Below are positions 13,558 through 26,595 of a DNA stretch of 64,000 nt, in pieces. The notes under the pieces are model-generated. The model searched no databases and was not told where the DNA came from. It saw only the letters and a list, made by a program, of their open reading frames with translations. Position numbers and translations under genes: made by a program. Each line of letters opens with the position of its first letter. Within the stretch, counting starts at the first letter, position 1. The stretch comes from Echinometra lucunter (taxonomy: Eukaryota > Echinodermata > Echinoidea > Camarodonta > Echinometridae): the NCBI GenBank assembly GCA_029962745.1, contig CM057157.1:5180875-5244874 (forward strand). The letters are read 5' to 3'.

Positions 13558-13565
13558 TGACGTCA
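13558..13565. promoter_or_regulatory. CRE palindrome TGACGTCA (copy 1)
   Basis: A perfect 8-bp CREB/ATF-type palindrome, conserved at 26014-26021 in copy 2. Function not established. Confidence 0.25.
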
Positions 13566-14030
13566 AGTGAAGCTTGATTGATCCCAACCCTTTTCTTTCA
13601 GCTCCATTCAGAAGGCCCTCCCCGAGACACGGTCTTCTAGGATTACAGACAATAAAAAAGGCGGGATATTCTTTTTATTTCATTCGAAGAGAGATTAACT
13701 GTCTAGGGATTCATCGCCCACACTACGTTAACATCAAGGAGGGAATTAGAGGGCATTATGCTACCTTCCTTCTTTAATTTGCAAAAATGAATTCAGTGAT
13801 CCGTGCGAGTTCAGCCAAGGAAATCGGAGCTCGAACCTTGTATCTTAATTCATCCAAGTTGTGTGGTTGCATCTGTGTTAGAACAGAGTTCTCAAGTTTC
13901 TCGAGGATTGTAATGAGTATTATGAGGGGGATAATGAATACCCCACCCATGTACATCATCGGGTCTGCTGCCCTCCCCGAATCCCCCTGGGGTGTAGAAT
14001 TAAGACAGTCAATTTCGGAAGGAGAGAATG

Positions 14031-14147
14031 CACACTAAGAAATTAGGGTGCAATTCTGCACCCTTGGGGGTGCAGACCGCTGGTACAATAGGGTGCTGCT
14101 ATTGTATCAGCGGTCTGCACCCTATTGCACCCTAATTTCTTAGTGTG
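14031..14147. mobile_element. Foldback MITE, 117 bp (copy 1)
   Basis: Termini CACACTAAGAAATTAGGGTG at the left and its reverse complement at the right. The interior also folds: 'gcagaccgctggtacaatag' pairs with 'ctattgtatcagcggtctgc'. No convincing target duplication is visible. If the ends are CACTAAG, the flanking 4-mers are TGCA and TGTA. The allele at 26488-26595 is 9 bp shorter because one 'attgcaccct'-type word is missing. Confidence 0.85.
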
Positions 14148-16116
14148 TAGGAAATACTTCAGACATGGTACTGTCAATATTGTTATCTTTCTAACATTTT
14201 TTAAAATACATTTTTCTCAAGTTGGCCTGGAAAACAATCGGTAAAAGGCGCGTAACGAGATTATTGCGTTGCCATGGTAAGCAATAATATCAACACCTGG
14301 ATACCAGCTATCAAGGAATGATGAAACGTTGCCAATTCATGTGCCTTCTGCCCTTCTTAAGCCGTTTGTTACTTTCTTGAACTGATTGTGCAAGGGGGGC
14401 GATCTTTCCTTTCACCTTGAAATCTCTTCTCTTGTTCGCTGTGCCAGCGTCCCTCGTCTTGTGCAAAATAGAAATGAAATACACGTGACAAACAACATTT
14501 CCTTAAATCAAAGCGAAAGTCATTCGGTAAAGGGTTGGAAACGATTCCACGTGTGAAGTAGACCCACATGTAGGAAACTGTGTGCTCATTTGTCATAGTA
14601 AACCCACCAGACTCAACATGTTAATCGGAATTATGGGAAACAAATGTCCCATCGTTGGAGAGGGAGGGGCGGGTTAATAAGCCACAAGGAGAGTATGAAA
14701 CGTAAGTGCTACATCATGAGGGATGAATTGCTAAGCTCATTCCCCATCATCCTCTTAAAATATACAATTTTTGGCTTAGTTGTAGTCGTCCAAATTACTA
14801 TTTTGCTATTTTCCGTCGAGGCCAAGAGACAGAAAACTGTGAATAGGGGCGTCACATCCCACGTGCCTTGTAACAATGTTCCTGTATACCTGCCAATGTT
14901 TCACACACTAGATGTATCTACTTCAGAGTTCCACGATTAAATATTAATCAGTTTCTTTTGAACAAGAAGTAACAAATCGATTAGAAAATGCTTGCAAAAT
15001 ACTAAGCACTCTTTACCTCACTTTAGATTGGACGAGCTGCAGATGTGTTTGAGAAGCCATTATCTAGATCAAGTTCTTAGTAACCCCTTTGAAGAATGTT
15101 TCCACTAAACCTTACCAGATTGAGATGTTCATTAGCTAATTAGGAGAGTCGGGCTGCTTATCGGATTGTCGCAAGGCCAAAATACGTTGCCATGACTACA
15201 GACTATTTTTTTCTTTAGCTCATTAACTAAACAAACATTGGATGCCACTCAGAGATTTGAGATGGATAATGGAACTGGTAGAGGAACAGCCAAATTTTTG
15301 TGTGGAGAATTTTAATCAAAAACATGACAAGAAAACACCATGTGTTTAGAACAGAAGAAGGTGTTCTTGGCAATAACAAGACTTCGAACCGATGGTGACA
15401 GTATAGGGCTGATTTGATCACATAGACTGATGGACGATATTACCTCCATAAAAAGAACAAGCTTGAATCCGACTGATCACTACTCAACTTTGATTATGAT
15501 TGCTATTACCAGTCCGCAATTCGGTATAACTACTATAGACAATTGTACATCTTCATGTTTGTTGGCGGGGGAATGATTAAAAAAAAAAAAAGAAAAAAAA
15601 AAGGGGGGGGGGGGGGGTCTTGTTCACGATTTGGAACATCATATTTTAAAAGCCTGTACTATTAAAAAGAAATAACTGACATAATTCGTAATGCAGTTTC
15701 CTTTAATGGTGTTAAATTACATTTTTAAGAGACGCATCCATTTCATGAGATCACCAACACGCAAAGCTTGATTCTTTTTAATTACGGCGCAACTTAATAG
15801 GGTTGGGTTTTGTATGCCTATCCTATAGAATTCGCATTTCAAGAGTAGCTTCCGTCCTATGTACGGCGCCAGAGGTTTTCTGAGGTTTAAAATTTCCACT
15901 AAATTAGTGTAGGTAATTGTTTGTTTCTTTTCTTTTCCTTTTTCTTGGTCTGAGCCATATCGAATGCCATGACCAGTTATGGCGGACGTCAGTGCTTGGG
16001 CGGCTTACGCTATTCGTGAGCCTTTTCCCCCTTCAGCATAGAGCGTGATATTTCGTGGAGAGGCCTTCTGTTTATTGTTCCCAATATTTTTTTATTTTAT
16101 TTTTTACATAACACTA

Positions 16117-16296
16117 AGCACTACACCAGCTCTCAAACCTTACACCGAACCTGAAATCAGTGTACCAGTGTACTCATCAAGTACACCAAGTTCATTACAC
16201 AGCACCTACAGCACTACACCAGCTCTCAAACCTTACACCGAACCTTACACCGACCTGAATCTGTGTTCTCATCAGGACACCAAGTTCATTCCCTTG
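16117..16296. repeat. 93-bp tandem duplication (copy 1)
   Basis: The unit beginning AGCACTACACCAGCTCTCAA starts at 16117 and again at 16210. A shorter internal repeat, 'ccttacaccgaa', gives the second unit extra copies. The allelic array starts at 28592 and 28685 with the same period. Confidence 0.9.
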
Positions 16297-18472
16297 TGGA
16301 AGTGTGAACTCTTACGCAGCGCATCCTTCTTCAATGAAAGTGCATGAAAGCTGCTTCCAATTTACCAATCGTTCCTCGTCCACCAGAGGACTAGATCCAT
16401 ATCCCCTCACCAATCCGGGATGAGTTAATGTCACACTACCCAGAAACATCCCATCCCGTTCCCACTATCAATGAATTTCAGGGCAGCTCACTTATAATGA
16501 ATGCTGGTATGCCATTAGTTGGCTTTAAGGCGGAGAATGAGGAATGGTGAAAACGGCCCTGTCTTCTCTCGACACTACTTACTGTTCTGGCAGCGAAATC
16601 TGGGTTTCGGCAACGATGATTTTGTGCAATTTGTAGAGCTGATTTTAATTCTTATAGCATGGTTAAGCCCCTCTTTTAAAAAATGAAGTTCATGTTATCA
16701 TACTAATTCAAATCGCTATCAGCTTGAGAGAAGCAACAAGTTTCCTGTGCATGAAAATATGCTATGCGAGCGAGAAGAACAAAGCATGTCAGAATAATCA
16801 CTTTTGATGTCCGCGGATGCAAAATAAGTTTGACAAGGGAGACATTGTGACAATGTGTTTAAGTTATCCAGAGTGATTCAGTAAACCTAAAGTGCTGAGC
16901 TCATGACAAAACCTACGACTTCTTCATCAAAATATTCATGTTTCTCATGAACCGTTTTGATTTGTTGCACTTACTTCTGACCGTCATTTGTTTCAAATAA
17001 TGCCCCCAAAGATTTTTTTTCAACTTGCACTTAGTCCCGATCAGTGATTCAGCTTAATATAGGAGGAAATTAAAGTGCGCTTCATCCGGGGCGCATTCAG
17101 ACCATCCATATTAAGGTCTTAATAACAATGATCATTTGTAATTGAGAAAAGGCGACTGCCAATTCTTCAAGCCATCTTTGTAATTGTAACCTCAGTTTGT
17201 GTTAAGTATTTGTCTGTCAACAAGCTGCAATGATAGAAAACAAACTTTCTTGGGCGGTGAATACATGATTCAGCCAAATTCCGTTAAAAAAAAAAATATA
17301 TCCCATTTGTGTCATTGCACATTGTATTAATCCTTTCTATCATCATTAGCATTACTTCACTGATAATGGAGTAAACAGTGTGAAAGACAGAGAACTCTTG
17401 AAGAAATGGAGCCGGAGCCGACTATTTTAAAGCAGCCGTGATGACACAATATTTTGGCGCCTCTACCATGTCTACGTGTACATAACTCCTTTGTATGTTA
17501 CAAGGTACGATGGTTACTGGAAACGTGTTTCATAAACAGGATAAAAGAAGAAACTTTACAGAAAGAGAAACCTTGAATTTTCGAACAGCTTTATTTGCAC
17601 CAACCATCTGATGTGTTTATTTTCACCTAATTTTTGTCCGTTATCTAGTTTAGGGTGACACCTCTGCTTCTACGCATCATTGATCATTCAAGGGTTCACT
17701 TCGAAGGAATGTATGTTTTAATAACCTTGAAAAGGCACATGGATTGAAAGAAAAAACAATTGCTCCCATATTTTCTGATGGATGTGATAGCGGAAACGAA
17801 GAGGAAAAACAATCTTCTCATAGGAAGGTCATCCTCATTCTGGAAGCTCTTCGTTGTCATGGCGTTACAGGTGTACGTAAAAAAGATGATAGAACAAAGA
17901 GGGAGAGACTGAAAGTAGAGCACAAATCGAAAACATGATGAAAGATTGGTAATAAGTCTTCCAAAATACTTAGATATTACAAAGTCATGAACAATGGCTA
18001 AATTGTAGATTTCACGTATAGTTCATTTGCCCTTGATCATGTTGAATTGGAAAGTTGTGACAGTCAGGAAATCTTTAGGAAACGCATCCCCACGATTGCC
18101 AGCTGCAAATGCTTCTACAATTTGTCTTTTTGTTTTTCATACCGCTTATCGGAATCTCACTATGTTCTGCATTGTGTATTTCATGATGAAGCATGTTATT
18201 TCAGTTTCAGGCCCAATTTTCAGAAGATAAGTAAATGCAAAAAGGGGGCGGGGAAAGCTTGAAGTGTACGCGTTTATTGCCACTTAAAGTACTTGCCCTA
18301 TAGAGGGGTGCAGTCACTTTTTGAAAGTTCTTTTTCTTTTTACAGGGTGATGTCTTTCCTCTCCCTGCGTCTGTGAAGGTGTCCTTGTATGTCTTCTCCG
18401 ACGTAGAAGATGATCCATCTCCTGGGGATAACAGACAAGATAATAACCTATTGTCATCTATATTATCCATTA

Positions 18473-18480
18473 TGACGTCA
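18473..18480. promoter_or_regulatory. CRE palindrome TGACGTCA (copy 1)
   Basis: A perfect palindrome, conserved at 30990-30997 in copy 2. A further one lies at 31206-31213, just past the end of copy 2. Confidence 0.25.
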
Positions 18481-18500
18481 TCACACGAACATCCTCCGCC

Positions 18501-19000
18501 NNNNNNNNNNNNNNNNNNNNNNNNNNNNNNNNNNNNNNNNNNNNNNNNNNNNNNNNNNNNNNNNNNNNNNNNNNNNNNNNNNNNNNNNNNNNNNNNNNNN
18601 NNNNNNNNNNNNNNNNNNNNNNNNNNNNNNNNNNNNNNNNNNNNNNNNNNNNNNNNNNNNNNNNNNNNNNNNNNNNNNNNNNNNNNNNNNNNNNNNNNNN
18701 NNNNNNNNNNNNNNNNNNNNNNNNNNNNNNNNNNNNNNNNNNNNNNNNNNNNNNNNNNNNNNNNNNNNNNNNNNNNNNNNNNNNNNNNNNNNNNNNNNNN
18801 NNNNNNNNNNNNNNNNNNNNNNNNNNNNNNNNNNNNNNNNNNNNNNNNNNNNNNNNNNNNNNNNNNNNNNNNNNNNNNNNNNNNNNNNNNNNNNNNNNNN
18901 NNNNNNNNNNNNNNNNNNNNNNNNNNNNNNNNNNNNNNNNNNNNNNNNNNNNNNNNNNNNNNNNNNNNNNNNNNNNNNNNNNNNNNNNNNNNNNNNNNNN
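18501..19000. other. Assembly gap, 500 Ns
   Basis: Exactly 500 undetermined bases, a round number typical of an arbitrary scaffold gap. Open frames read through it are artefacts. Confidence 0.99.
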
Positions 19001-22000
19001 CCTGGTGCCGGAAGGATTAATGATAGTAATGCACTTCCACACCTTCTGTGAGATATGACGACACAATGGCTTCGTTTCTCTTCATTTTCAACTCCTTTTC
19101 AACTCCCAATTCTCTCTTTTTTTGTATCATGATGAAGGTAGAAGTATATGTAGCCAATAAATTTGAACTTGTCTGTCGTATCTCACCTCTTTCCAAGGTC
19201 ATCAAGCATTGGAACGTGATCTGCTGGAATGTTAAATAAGGGAACACTTTAGATCTTCCTTCAGTCTACTTTTGCGAACTGAAAATGCCTTAACCTTAAC
19301 TTTGAAATTGTCTAAAATTTTAAAGCCAATTTCAAATTCAATTTCAACTAGGCCTTTTCGTCTTGTACGCAGTCTCTACCCGTTTTTCAAAATAAGTTAT
19401 AAACATTTTTACTGATGGCTACCTGATATTTTGACGCAATGTCGTGTGATGCCTCCTACGAAGCCCAAGGATACATTCATTTAACTCAAATTCAAGGGTG
19501 TCAAAGACTTGAAAATATTTTATCCTTCAAGATAAGATGTCGAGATAAAGCTGTATAAAAAGTGTATATCGACTTACTGTGCAAAACAGGGGACAGCTCG
19601 GAAAATTCCTGGATTTAGAAATTTATCTAAAAATGGAAACGTTTCATCTGTAATGACGTAGAGAGCTGTCAGTATTTTCTTCTTTTTACTCATTTTTCTT
19701 GAACTGTAAATTTGACCCCGTCCCTCTCTCATCGATATCAATAGAGGCTCGCAATCATTTTTTTCACACCCTGTATCGCCAATCATCCATAAGTGTATAA
19801 ATTGGAAATAATTAATGACACACAGTCACAAGTGTAAAACTGCATAAAAAAAGAAAGAATTATAATTGGTTTCTTCATCTATATGTATTGCCGTGAGCTG
19901 GTGAGAGGTTTATTAGCATTAATCAATGATACAGCGTGCGTCAACAACATTTTGTCACTTGTAATTCCTTAAAACATACACATGTTTATTTACAAATGAA
20001 TGAACGATTAACATCTAGTTATGAAAATCTTCCCTGCATGCATCTGGGGTCACAGCACTGGTCAGATATGCAAGGGCTGTACAATTTATGATACGGAGAA
20101 GCTTAAAAAACAAGGAAAATATTATTCAACTATAATAATTATATTAACAGAAAAATTGAACGTGCATGTTGGTATCTGTTAATTATTCATGAGGGGTAGT
20201 CCTTATATACGTCCTTAATGTAATTTGGGTAATGTGAATGTCATTGTGATAATACACGACTGAATTCATATAACCAAAGCTATTCTAATTCGCATCCACC
20301 CCAATATCTAATACGAACGAAAAAAAAAAAAAAAAGGGAGGGGGGGGGGCAAGATAAACCGCAGAAGAAAAAAATCCAGATAATTCGCCTTTCATTTGCT
20401 ATTATCACTACATTATCAAAGGAAAGCAAATATTCCATAAACGAAATCGCTTATTGAACTTTCCCAAATTTACTTTGGTTATCTATTTCATTATGTACAT
20501 TCGATTTCAAATAACCTATCAGTGATTTTTAGGAATTTGAATGAATGGAGAAGGTTGAATGGAAAGTACGTAGAGGGTTGTGTATTCTGGATAGCCACAT
20601 TTATATAGGCGTATATAAATTCTTCCCATTCTAAATCATGTAAATGTAGTTCCGTATAATGGTTCTGCGCCTTATGGCGTATGGATAAGTCTCATACTCT
20701 GCTCTAACATGACCGTGAACCGAGGCCACTTTCCCTCATTGAATTAAAGTGGGGAACAGTTTTTGAAAGAGGGGGAAACTGGATTGGTTTTAAAATACAC
20801 ACACGGATTTATCAATAGGGAAACTCAGTGGGAGATCAATTTTTCGTAATTTAGTTTAAGACGAATTCCATCAGAGCAAGCTAGCTCTTAGAGTAGATAT
20901 ATCCGTATCCCAGTTTAGCACATCAGATTCTTTTGATTATTGTCCTTGTCATGACAAAATCTCTATCTCTTTTCTCTTCATCAAGCTCAATAGAATGTTT
21001 CCTATGACCCATCAAAGCAATTTTATGATAAAAAATGAGAAGTTTACATTTTAGATTGACAAAGTATTCTGTAGGAGTGTTACCTATTTAGTAATTCTTA
21101 CTGCTAAGATTTCTTTCGATAAAACTTTTAATAAGACATACGTTTTGACAGCAAGCCATATAGAATTTGTAACTCAAGCTAAAATGAGAACATGGTAAAT
21201 ATGTGAAATTCCTTGTTCAATCAATAGAGAGTGTCTCAGTATGAAAGGTTAAGTATTAGATTCTGGCAGTTCTCATGGAATATTTCATAGCAGTGTTGTT
21301 ATAATGAATGATATTCTGCATCAGTAACAACAGAACAAAAAGATTCTGGAATTTGTACCATGTCTGCATTCAAATTTACTCTTAAGCTGATGACATAAGT
21401 TTGATTTTTGTTGTTTTTGTTCTTGTCTACTTAGCGTGGCGTTGTTAAGGTCCCAGGTACGGTGTTTGAAAGAAACAAACTCATGTGAACTGTTAGCTTG
21501 AGTGTAGGGCATATGACGTAACGTTGCTAGGGAGACGAACATCAACGCTCTATGTTTACAGTCGACTTCCTGCATTATACACCGTTATACCTCTCTCTAC
21601 TCCTGCTTTCTTCTCTCTTTCTCCCCCTCGCTCTTTTCATCTACTCAATTTGTGTCTGTTAACTTTCATAATATCAACACCGCCATTTCATAATATCTTT
21701 TTTTTTAAAATCTGTGAACGAGACAAAATGATTTTGAAATTCACGTCAACAATGATTTTTGTCCTTACCCGTCCTTGCATTCGATTTCTCTTCGCTCACT
21801 CTGTATACCTCTTTGAGTTTCATCACCACACCATGCACAAGGAGTAATATCATGGCCAAGAGGAATCATTACGTGGACATGTTCTTGAAATTGGCCCAAA
21901 AGGCTAATTCACCTTGAAAAATAAAGTGTCAGGAGATCTATGATGAAATCAAAGTGCCCTCGAGGAGATCCGATTGAGTGGGATTATCACTAAAATAAAG

Positions 22001-22189
22001 AAAATCAGTTTCAAGATCACGTCAAACGTTTTCATATATGACATCCCTACACCACGCCCCAACTAGTTGCATTTTACAGTACCCCAGCTCCCCCTCCCCT
22101 TCCCGCCGATCCCCGTTAACGTTCTGGCTATGCCACTAGTTTACGCTGATAGCTGGGAAATGACTGAAGATGAGTTTTATACCATATAG

Positions 22190-22279
22190 GTGACCGCAGA
22201 AGACAACCAAATGATCTTGAAACTTGGACGGATGCCCACCGTGGTTCGACGAGGAATCTTCGTTGCAGCTCGAAATAGG
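22190..22279 (+). CDS. Candidate 30-codon internal exon, unknown product (copy 2)
   Basis: Allelic to 9767-9856: same AG acceptor and GT donor, same phase 0/0, same 30 residues, one synonymous difference. Function unknown; it may not be an exon. Confidence 0.25.
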
Positions 22280-24794
22280 GTAAAAGAAAGATTAGTTGCA
22301 CCACCATCTTCAGTTCTCTCCTCTAAACCTTACCACTTCCCTGTTCCCCTTGTCTGTTATCTTGCCTCGTTAATTTCCTTAGCCGGTGCTTTTCATTTTT
22401 CAAAAATGTTAATCTGTCTCCTCTTTAGTTTTGTCGCACATGTATCTTTTCTCTAATTATCAAAGAGAATTATCAAGACTGAATATGTTTATTCTGTTAT
22501 ACCCTTACTATAAATATTTGATATTCAAAGATATTTGCAGATAATGAAACACGGAGAATGAAATAGAACTTTGGAATTGCCGGAAAATATCTTGTGTTTT
22601 GATGATTGTTGATTGGAGCTCGATTCTCACATGCATTAACAAAGATTACAACTATTTTTGATATTTCATTGTAGACTCAAAATTCATGAGTTGATTCACG
22701 ACAATAATACTGACATTATAAAAGTACAAGTCTATGAGTTCACGTTTTCAAATAATAGTAAATATCTAAAGAAGCTTTAAAGACCAAACTTATTAATATT
22801 TTTCTTTTAATGATCAGATGATGAAAAACTACTTTGAATGAAATCGTGCCATTTTCATGGGAATTCGCCTCGCATTTTAATAGCTTAAGTTTCACTTTTA
22901 GAACTTGCATTAATTACAAAAAGCTTAAAATTGTACTGCCCCCTTTCTCATTCTTTCATCTCTAACTTACACGTGCATGACCCACCTTTCCGTCCCTTTT
23001 TGATTTTTTTTTTCTTTCTTGAATCACTCTTTATTCTCTCCAACTGAATGACATCGCAAAACTTTAATTGGAAACCCGTTTCCTCCAAAGGTGTATAAGA
23101 GCGGTATAACTCGGAGCAAAGCCAGAACGTTAATTTAGCTTGATTTAAAATGAGGGAATAAAAAAAGTTTCAGCACACGTTTCCATCAATTTTCAAAGTG
23201 TAGATTCAAGTTGGTTTTGTGCAGAGGGGAGGATATGCAACTAATGTAGGTCCAGTCAGTCTATTTCCTGTCTGTTAGACTGGGCATGGTGTACAGCCTT
23301 GTGTAGGGTAAGATGCTTAGTGGTACTGCTAGCACCTTATTTTTGTGTTTCAAACGAAATCTAGCTCCAATTTGTCTAAATATCGTGTTATTTTTCAATC
23401 TGAACGATTATGATTTCAGTCATTACCCTCTATCCTTTAAGGATGATTTATTACTTAAAGTCATAAATATCCATGCAAAAGATTAGATCTGCCTCACATC
23501 AAATGCATGATGAAATAACAGGCAAAAAGAGTTCAGTGTGCAGAGGGTAACTGGTGATATCATTGATATCTGGAGTGAAATCTGAAATGATATTGTCTTC
23601 TATGATATAATCATTAGAAAGCATGTTCAGACTTTGTTTAGTGTATTCATGTTCTTAAAGCATCATGACCACACACTGTCTTGTGTGCGAGTTTTTCCGC
23701 TGCTCTATTTTTATGATTTTCGTTTTGTTTTACTCTTGTTTTTGTTGGGGGAAGGCAAATGAAGGAATGTATGAATATTCAAGACTATTCACCATTATCA
23801 CTGAGAATGTTTGAAAGAATGTTAGAATAAATATAACACATTTCATTATCATCGCTCGGAGCGGAACACGAACTCATATCGAACTCTTTCATCTCATTAA
23901 CACGATACATGAATGCTGCATCAGAGCGTAGCATCGGCTATCACGTGATCCCAGTGACGTCACCACACACCCACTCCCAGCATCCTCTTTGCGCCTCGGT
24001 GAGCGATGATAGTTTAGAACTAGCTGTATTTTTTTCCCCTCACTCACATTTTTCTTTCCATAGTTCAAGACTGAACTGAAATTGAGCAGAGTAAACGAAA
24101 AACATCACCCAGATCACATTACGCACTCTAACGAAGACGTTTTCATCACACACCACATTTATTGCTGACTGTTTCAGCCCTCTTTCATTTTCTCCTTCTC
24201 CCTCTTTCTAACTATTTTGAGAAAAGACGGTTTCATTCATATTGGGAAGTTTTGATGACGTCAGTCGTTGAGAACGTTGAAATGACTGACATGTTACATG
24301 ACGGAATGTGACGATCTGATAATTGCTGATTGATTTCTTTGAATTCTGAGAAAGGAAATTTTAAATTGTAAACGGAAAATGTTATTGTGTTATGTCTTAG
24401 CAACACATTCCAGATGAAAAATAGGAAGAATGATATTTGAAAAAATCATAAGAGAAAAGTCGCTTGTATGATCGTGATGAAGAAAAAATGAAAAATAAAT
24501 TTGAAATCATGATTATCGAACTGCGACCAGATTACATAATTCTACTTTGTTGAAAGTAGCCAGATGTTAAAATCTGGGCATGTTTTTCCTTTTTTTTTTT
24601 CGTGAAATGTACATTTCGAAATACACGAATGTGTATATAGTGTTATTTTTTTCTTTTAAGTAACAGAAACTAATTTTATATGAGAATAGATAGGCCTATA
24701 CATGTATTAAGCCTGAAATCATACTTCAGGCTTATCTAAAAAGGAATTCAACTTAACTTCGTTGTCACCGCCCACCTTATCTTACCAAAGATTA

Positions 24795-24800
<6 letters not shown>

Positions 24801-24832
<32 letters not shown>

Positions 24833-24909
24833 GCAATTCAATGGAGATATATATATAGTATATATATATATATAAATAAATATATAATATATATATATAT
24901 ATATATATA
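24801..24909. repeat. Poly-A plus TA/TATATA array (copy 2 only)
   Basis: A 28-base A run is followed, after a short unique piece, by about 64 bases of TA-rich array (24846-24909). Copy 1 has only a few TA repeats at this point, so the two copies are distinguishable here. Confidence 0.9.
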
Positions 24910-26487
24910 CTGAAACACGATAACTGAAACCAATCTCATTCCTCCGAATCTCTTTGAATGCATCAAAGTGCATTACGGAAGTATATCTCTCAATAACTCG
25001 AGTGAGAATGAAACTATGAGATGTTTGTACCATTGTTACTATGGTAACAACCCATGAATTAATTACTACGGAATTTCGTTCTTCATTAAGTTCAGTGGCC
25101 GCATTCTTTCATGAAGTGGGCTAAAGGTAGTAGCCTACATTTGCACAACATTGTTTCAGAATTTGAAGAGAAGTAAGCCAATTTCAATTTTAAATGACAT
25201 ATATTTTATGTAAACTATCATGTTATCAAAATTTACAATATTCATAAGAATAAGTGAAAAATGAATGGTTTTACTTTTAAGCGTCAGGAAGACGCCTTTA
25301 GAAAACAAAGAAAATGAAAGAAAATTTGTTTGAATATTTCCTTCTCAATCCTAAACGGGAATGTACTGGGACCTAAAACTTTACGAGTGTTTTCTGTGGC
25401 TTAAAGCCATCTAAAGTAAAAAGTTTTGTGCAGATTGGGTGCCACTTGCAAATGTGACTACTACCTTAATAACAGTGGATAGCGTTTTGAAGGCCCCTAT
25501 TCGTCGCAAATTTTTCCTTCTTTTTCTCTTCGCTTTTTTTTTTTCTTCAAATTGTTCCTTCAATCCACTTTTAGCTCACACAACGCGCGCACAAACACTC
25601 CAACCCTCACGCACCACCCCCTGTCTATCCCTCCTGTAATATGACTAAGTTTACCATATTCGAGTGTTTTCTTATTTCTTTAAAAAAAATCATATACATG
25701 ATAACTATCCAACCTTTTTCATTAATTTGCATGATTTTTATTAAAACCCTCTGTCTTGGTTTCAAATGTTACTGAGATAATGTTTTTGCTAGCTTGTATG
25801 TCTCGTAACATTTTCTCTGGAACTCTCTCATCGTAGGAATCTCCCTTCCATTAGTGAACAATTACAAATGCACTTAACTCGAGGTAACTCGTTTCATTCT
25901 TTTCATCACGGAACTACTTAACACATCGACAATCAGATGAGTTGCTCACAAAACTACAGAAAGATATATTAAAAAAGAAAAAGGGGAAATCTTCTTTTTG
26001 TCATGACCGTCGCTGACGTCAAGTGAAGCTTGATTTGATCCAACCCTTTTCTTTCAGCCACCATTCAGAAGGCCCTCCCCGAGACAACGGTCTTCTAGGA
26101 TTACAGACAATAAAAAAGGCGGGATATTCTTTTATTTCACTCGGAGAGAGATTAACTGTCTAGGGATTCATCGCCCACACTACGTTACATCAAGGAGGGA
26201 ATTAGAGGGCATTATGCTACCTTCCTTTCTTTTAATTTTGCAAAAATGAATTCAGTGATCCGTGCGAGTTCAGCCAAGGAAATCGGAGCTCGAACCTTGT
26301 ATCTTAATTCATCCAAGTTGTGTGGTTGCATCTGTGTTAGAAAAGAGTTCTCAAGTTTCTCGAGGATTGTAATGAGTATTATGAGGGGGATAATGAATAC
26401 CCCACCCATGTACATCATCGGGTCTGCCCCTCCCCGAATCCCCCTGGGGTGTAGAATTAAGACAGTCAATTTCGGAAGGAGAGAATG

Positions 26488-26595
26488 CACACTAAGAAAT
26501 TAGGGTGCAATTCTGCACCCTTAGGGGTGCAGACCGCTGGTACAATAGGGTGCTGCTATTGTAATCAGCGGTCTGCACCCTAATTTCTTAGTGTG
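26488..26595. mobile_element. Foldback MITE, 108 bp (copy 2)
   Basis: Allelic to 14031-14147, with the same inverted termini and an internal 9-bp shortening. Confidence 0.85.

Larger units (their letters stand above)
6551..18500. repeat. 12-kb duplicated block, copy 1 (ends at assembly gap)
   Basis: The sequence from 'ctggtgccggaaggatta' onward is repeated collinearly at 19002-31017. Differences by eye are mostly single-base indels in homopolymers, scattered substitutions and a few microsatellite changes. Copy 1 stops precisely at the first N (18501). That coincidence points to the end of one contig overlapping the start of the next, that is, unmerged haplotypes rather than a genomic duplication. 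Within it I see no confident gene; notable items are listed separately: a candidate exon at 9767, CRE motifs, a MITE at 14031 and a 93-bp tandem repeat at 16117. Long stretches such as 6551-9766, 9857-11531 and 16300-18470 hold nothing else I can support. Confidence 0.95.

Noticed and set aside
13774..13959. 61-codon minus-strand frame with a hydrophobic stretch (IIPLIILITIL)
   Set aside because: Open in both alleles but with a nonsynonymous difference in a short span, and no splice or homology support. The opposite strand is equally open.
14644..14940. 98-codon + strand frame with a hydrophobic segment
   Set aside because: The allelic copy carries several frameshifts in the same stretch, so it is not under coding constraint.
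18373..19066. Open frames of about 200 codons across the N run
   Set aside because: They exist only because Ns contain no stops. The flanking frame in copy 1 (after an acceptor-like 'tttttacag') is broken in copy 2 by an 8-base insertion and an indel.
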